Positions 63,605-64,000 of a DNA stretch of 64,000 bases are shown piece after piece. This DNA is from Marinobacter nauticus (GTDB lineage: Bacteria > Pseudomonadota > Gammaproteobacteria > Pseudomonadales > Oleiphilaceae): positions 1,054,001-1,118,000 of the forward strand of contig NZ_RBJB01000002.1 in NCBI RefSeq assembly GCF_003634635.1, given 5' to 3'. Within the stretch, counting starts at the first letter, position 1. Each line of letters starts with the position of its first letter. The translations under genes and the position numbers were made by a program. The notes under the pieces were generated by a model. That model was given only the letters and a program-made list of their open reading frames with translations, ran no database searches and was not told the origin of the DNA.

Positions 63605-64000
63605 CTAGTCGATAAGGTCCTTTACGGACAGGACCATACGTACCAGATGGGCCAGGGAATGGGTGCCCATTTTGTGCATTACGCGGGAACGGTGAATCTC
63701 CACGGTACGCTGGCTGATTTCCAGCTCAATGGCGATGACCTTGTTGGCCTGGCCGGCAATCATGCGGTCCATGATTTCCCGCTCGCGGGGCGTCAGGCTC
63801 TTCACCCGGCGGATGATTTCCTGTTTTTCGTCCAGGGATTTACGCTGTTCCTGATCCTGCTCCAGGGCCGCCTCGATCTTCTCCAGCAGAGCCTCTTCAC
63901 GGTAGGGCTTCTGGATGAAATCCACGGCACCCTCTTTCATGGCGTCCACCGCCATCGGCACATCGCCATGGCCGGTCACAAAGATGATGGGCAGGATCGA
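63605..64000 (-). CDS. FixJ-like response regulator (N-terminus beyond window)
   Basis: The frame is open to base 64000, so the receiver's N-terminus is cut off; the internal GTG at 63979 is not the start. Visible residues include IIFVTGHGDVPMAVDAMKEGAVDFIQKPY from the receiver, a linker, and a LuxR-type helix-turn-helix (SLTPREREIMDRMIAGQANKVIAIELEISQRTVEIHRSRVMHKM). It is the likely output partner of the hybrid kinase encoded next. Confidence 0.92.
   Translation of the reverse strand, partial: SILPIIFVTGHGDVPMAVDAMKEGAVDFIQKPYREEALLEKIEAALEQDQEQRKSLDEKQEIIRRVKSLTPREREIMDRMIAGQANKVIAIELEISQRTVEIHRSRVMHKMGTHSLAHLVRMVLSVKDLID

Overview
The window comes from a Gram-negative gammaproteobacterium. 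It resembles Marinobacter or a relative near the pseudomonads: the order thrS-infC-rpmI-rplT-pheS-pheT-ihfA, the pepN/DUF2797/YeaC/rhomboid/phosphoesterase/nadK/fadH/tRNA-Asp block and a proline-catabolic PutA without its own DNA-binding domain all fit. No search was run, so the genus is an inference.

Bases 1 to about 22,563 are the right part of an integrated siphophage prophage with HK97-type head genes. One rightward late transcription unit runs from 374 to 21,807. A promoter followed at once by two strong terminators (237-372) suggests Q-type antitermination. Next come the lysis cassette (GH24 endolysin, membrane protein, holin-like protein, Rz and overlapping Rz1), an HNH nuclease, terminase subunits, portal, prohead protease, major capsid protein, connector and neck proteins, tail tube, tape measure, and five large or small tail-tip proteins. 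The tail-tip block (about 14,215-21,807) has a different base and codon composition and looks like a separate module. One of its proteins joins a SPRY-like domain to a seven-repeat RCC1/BLIP-II-like propeller. A leftward DUF4124 moron gene closes the prophage, and a 46-base 3' fragment of a tRNA-Pro(GGG) gene marks attR. The integrase, repressor and attL lie left of the window.

Host DNA from 22,564 carries two MFS transporters, putA with a divergent Lrp-family regulator and glycerate kinase, a Crp/Fnr regulator divergent to a DUF2892 gene, and then the translation cluster read leftward. There the sequence shows an ATT start for infC, a thrS leader hairpin that imitates the tRNA-Thr(GGU) anticodon arm, and a short Phe-containing leader peptide plus terminator before pheS. 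A TAXI-type TRAP transporter and an RND exporter/YCF48-like/DUF1329 group follow.

The last part (48-64 kb) holds pepN, DUF2797, YeaC, a rhomboid protease, a phosphoesterase, nadK, a coiled-coil protein, fadH with a divergent AraC regulator, tRNA-Asp, a second AraC regulator divergent to a MaoC-type hydratase, and a hybrid sensor kinase with a FixJ-like regulator cut by the window edge. The most interesting host signal lies between YeaC and the rhomboid gene: a near-consensus promoter overlapped by a Fur box, three hairpins and a strong rightward terminator with no rightward gene. This is a strong candidate for an undescribed Fur-controlled small RNA of about 90 nt.
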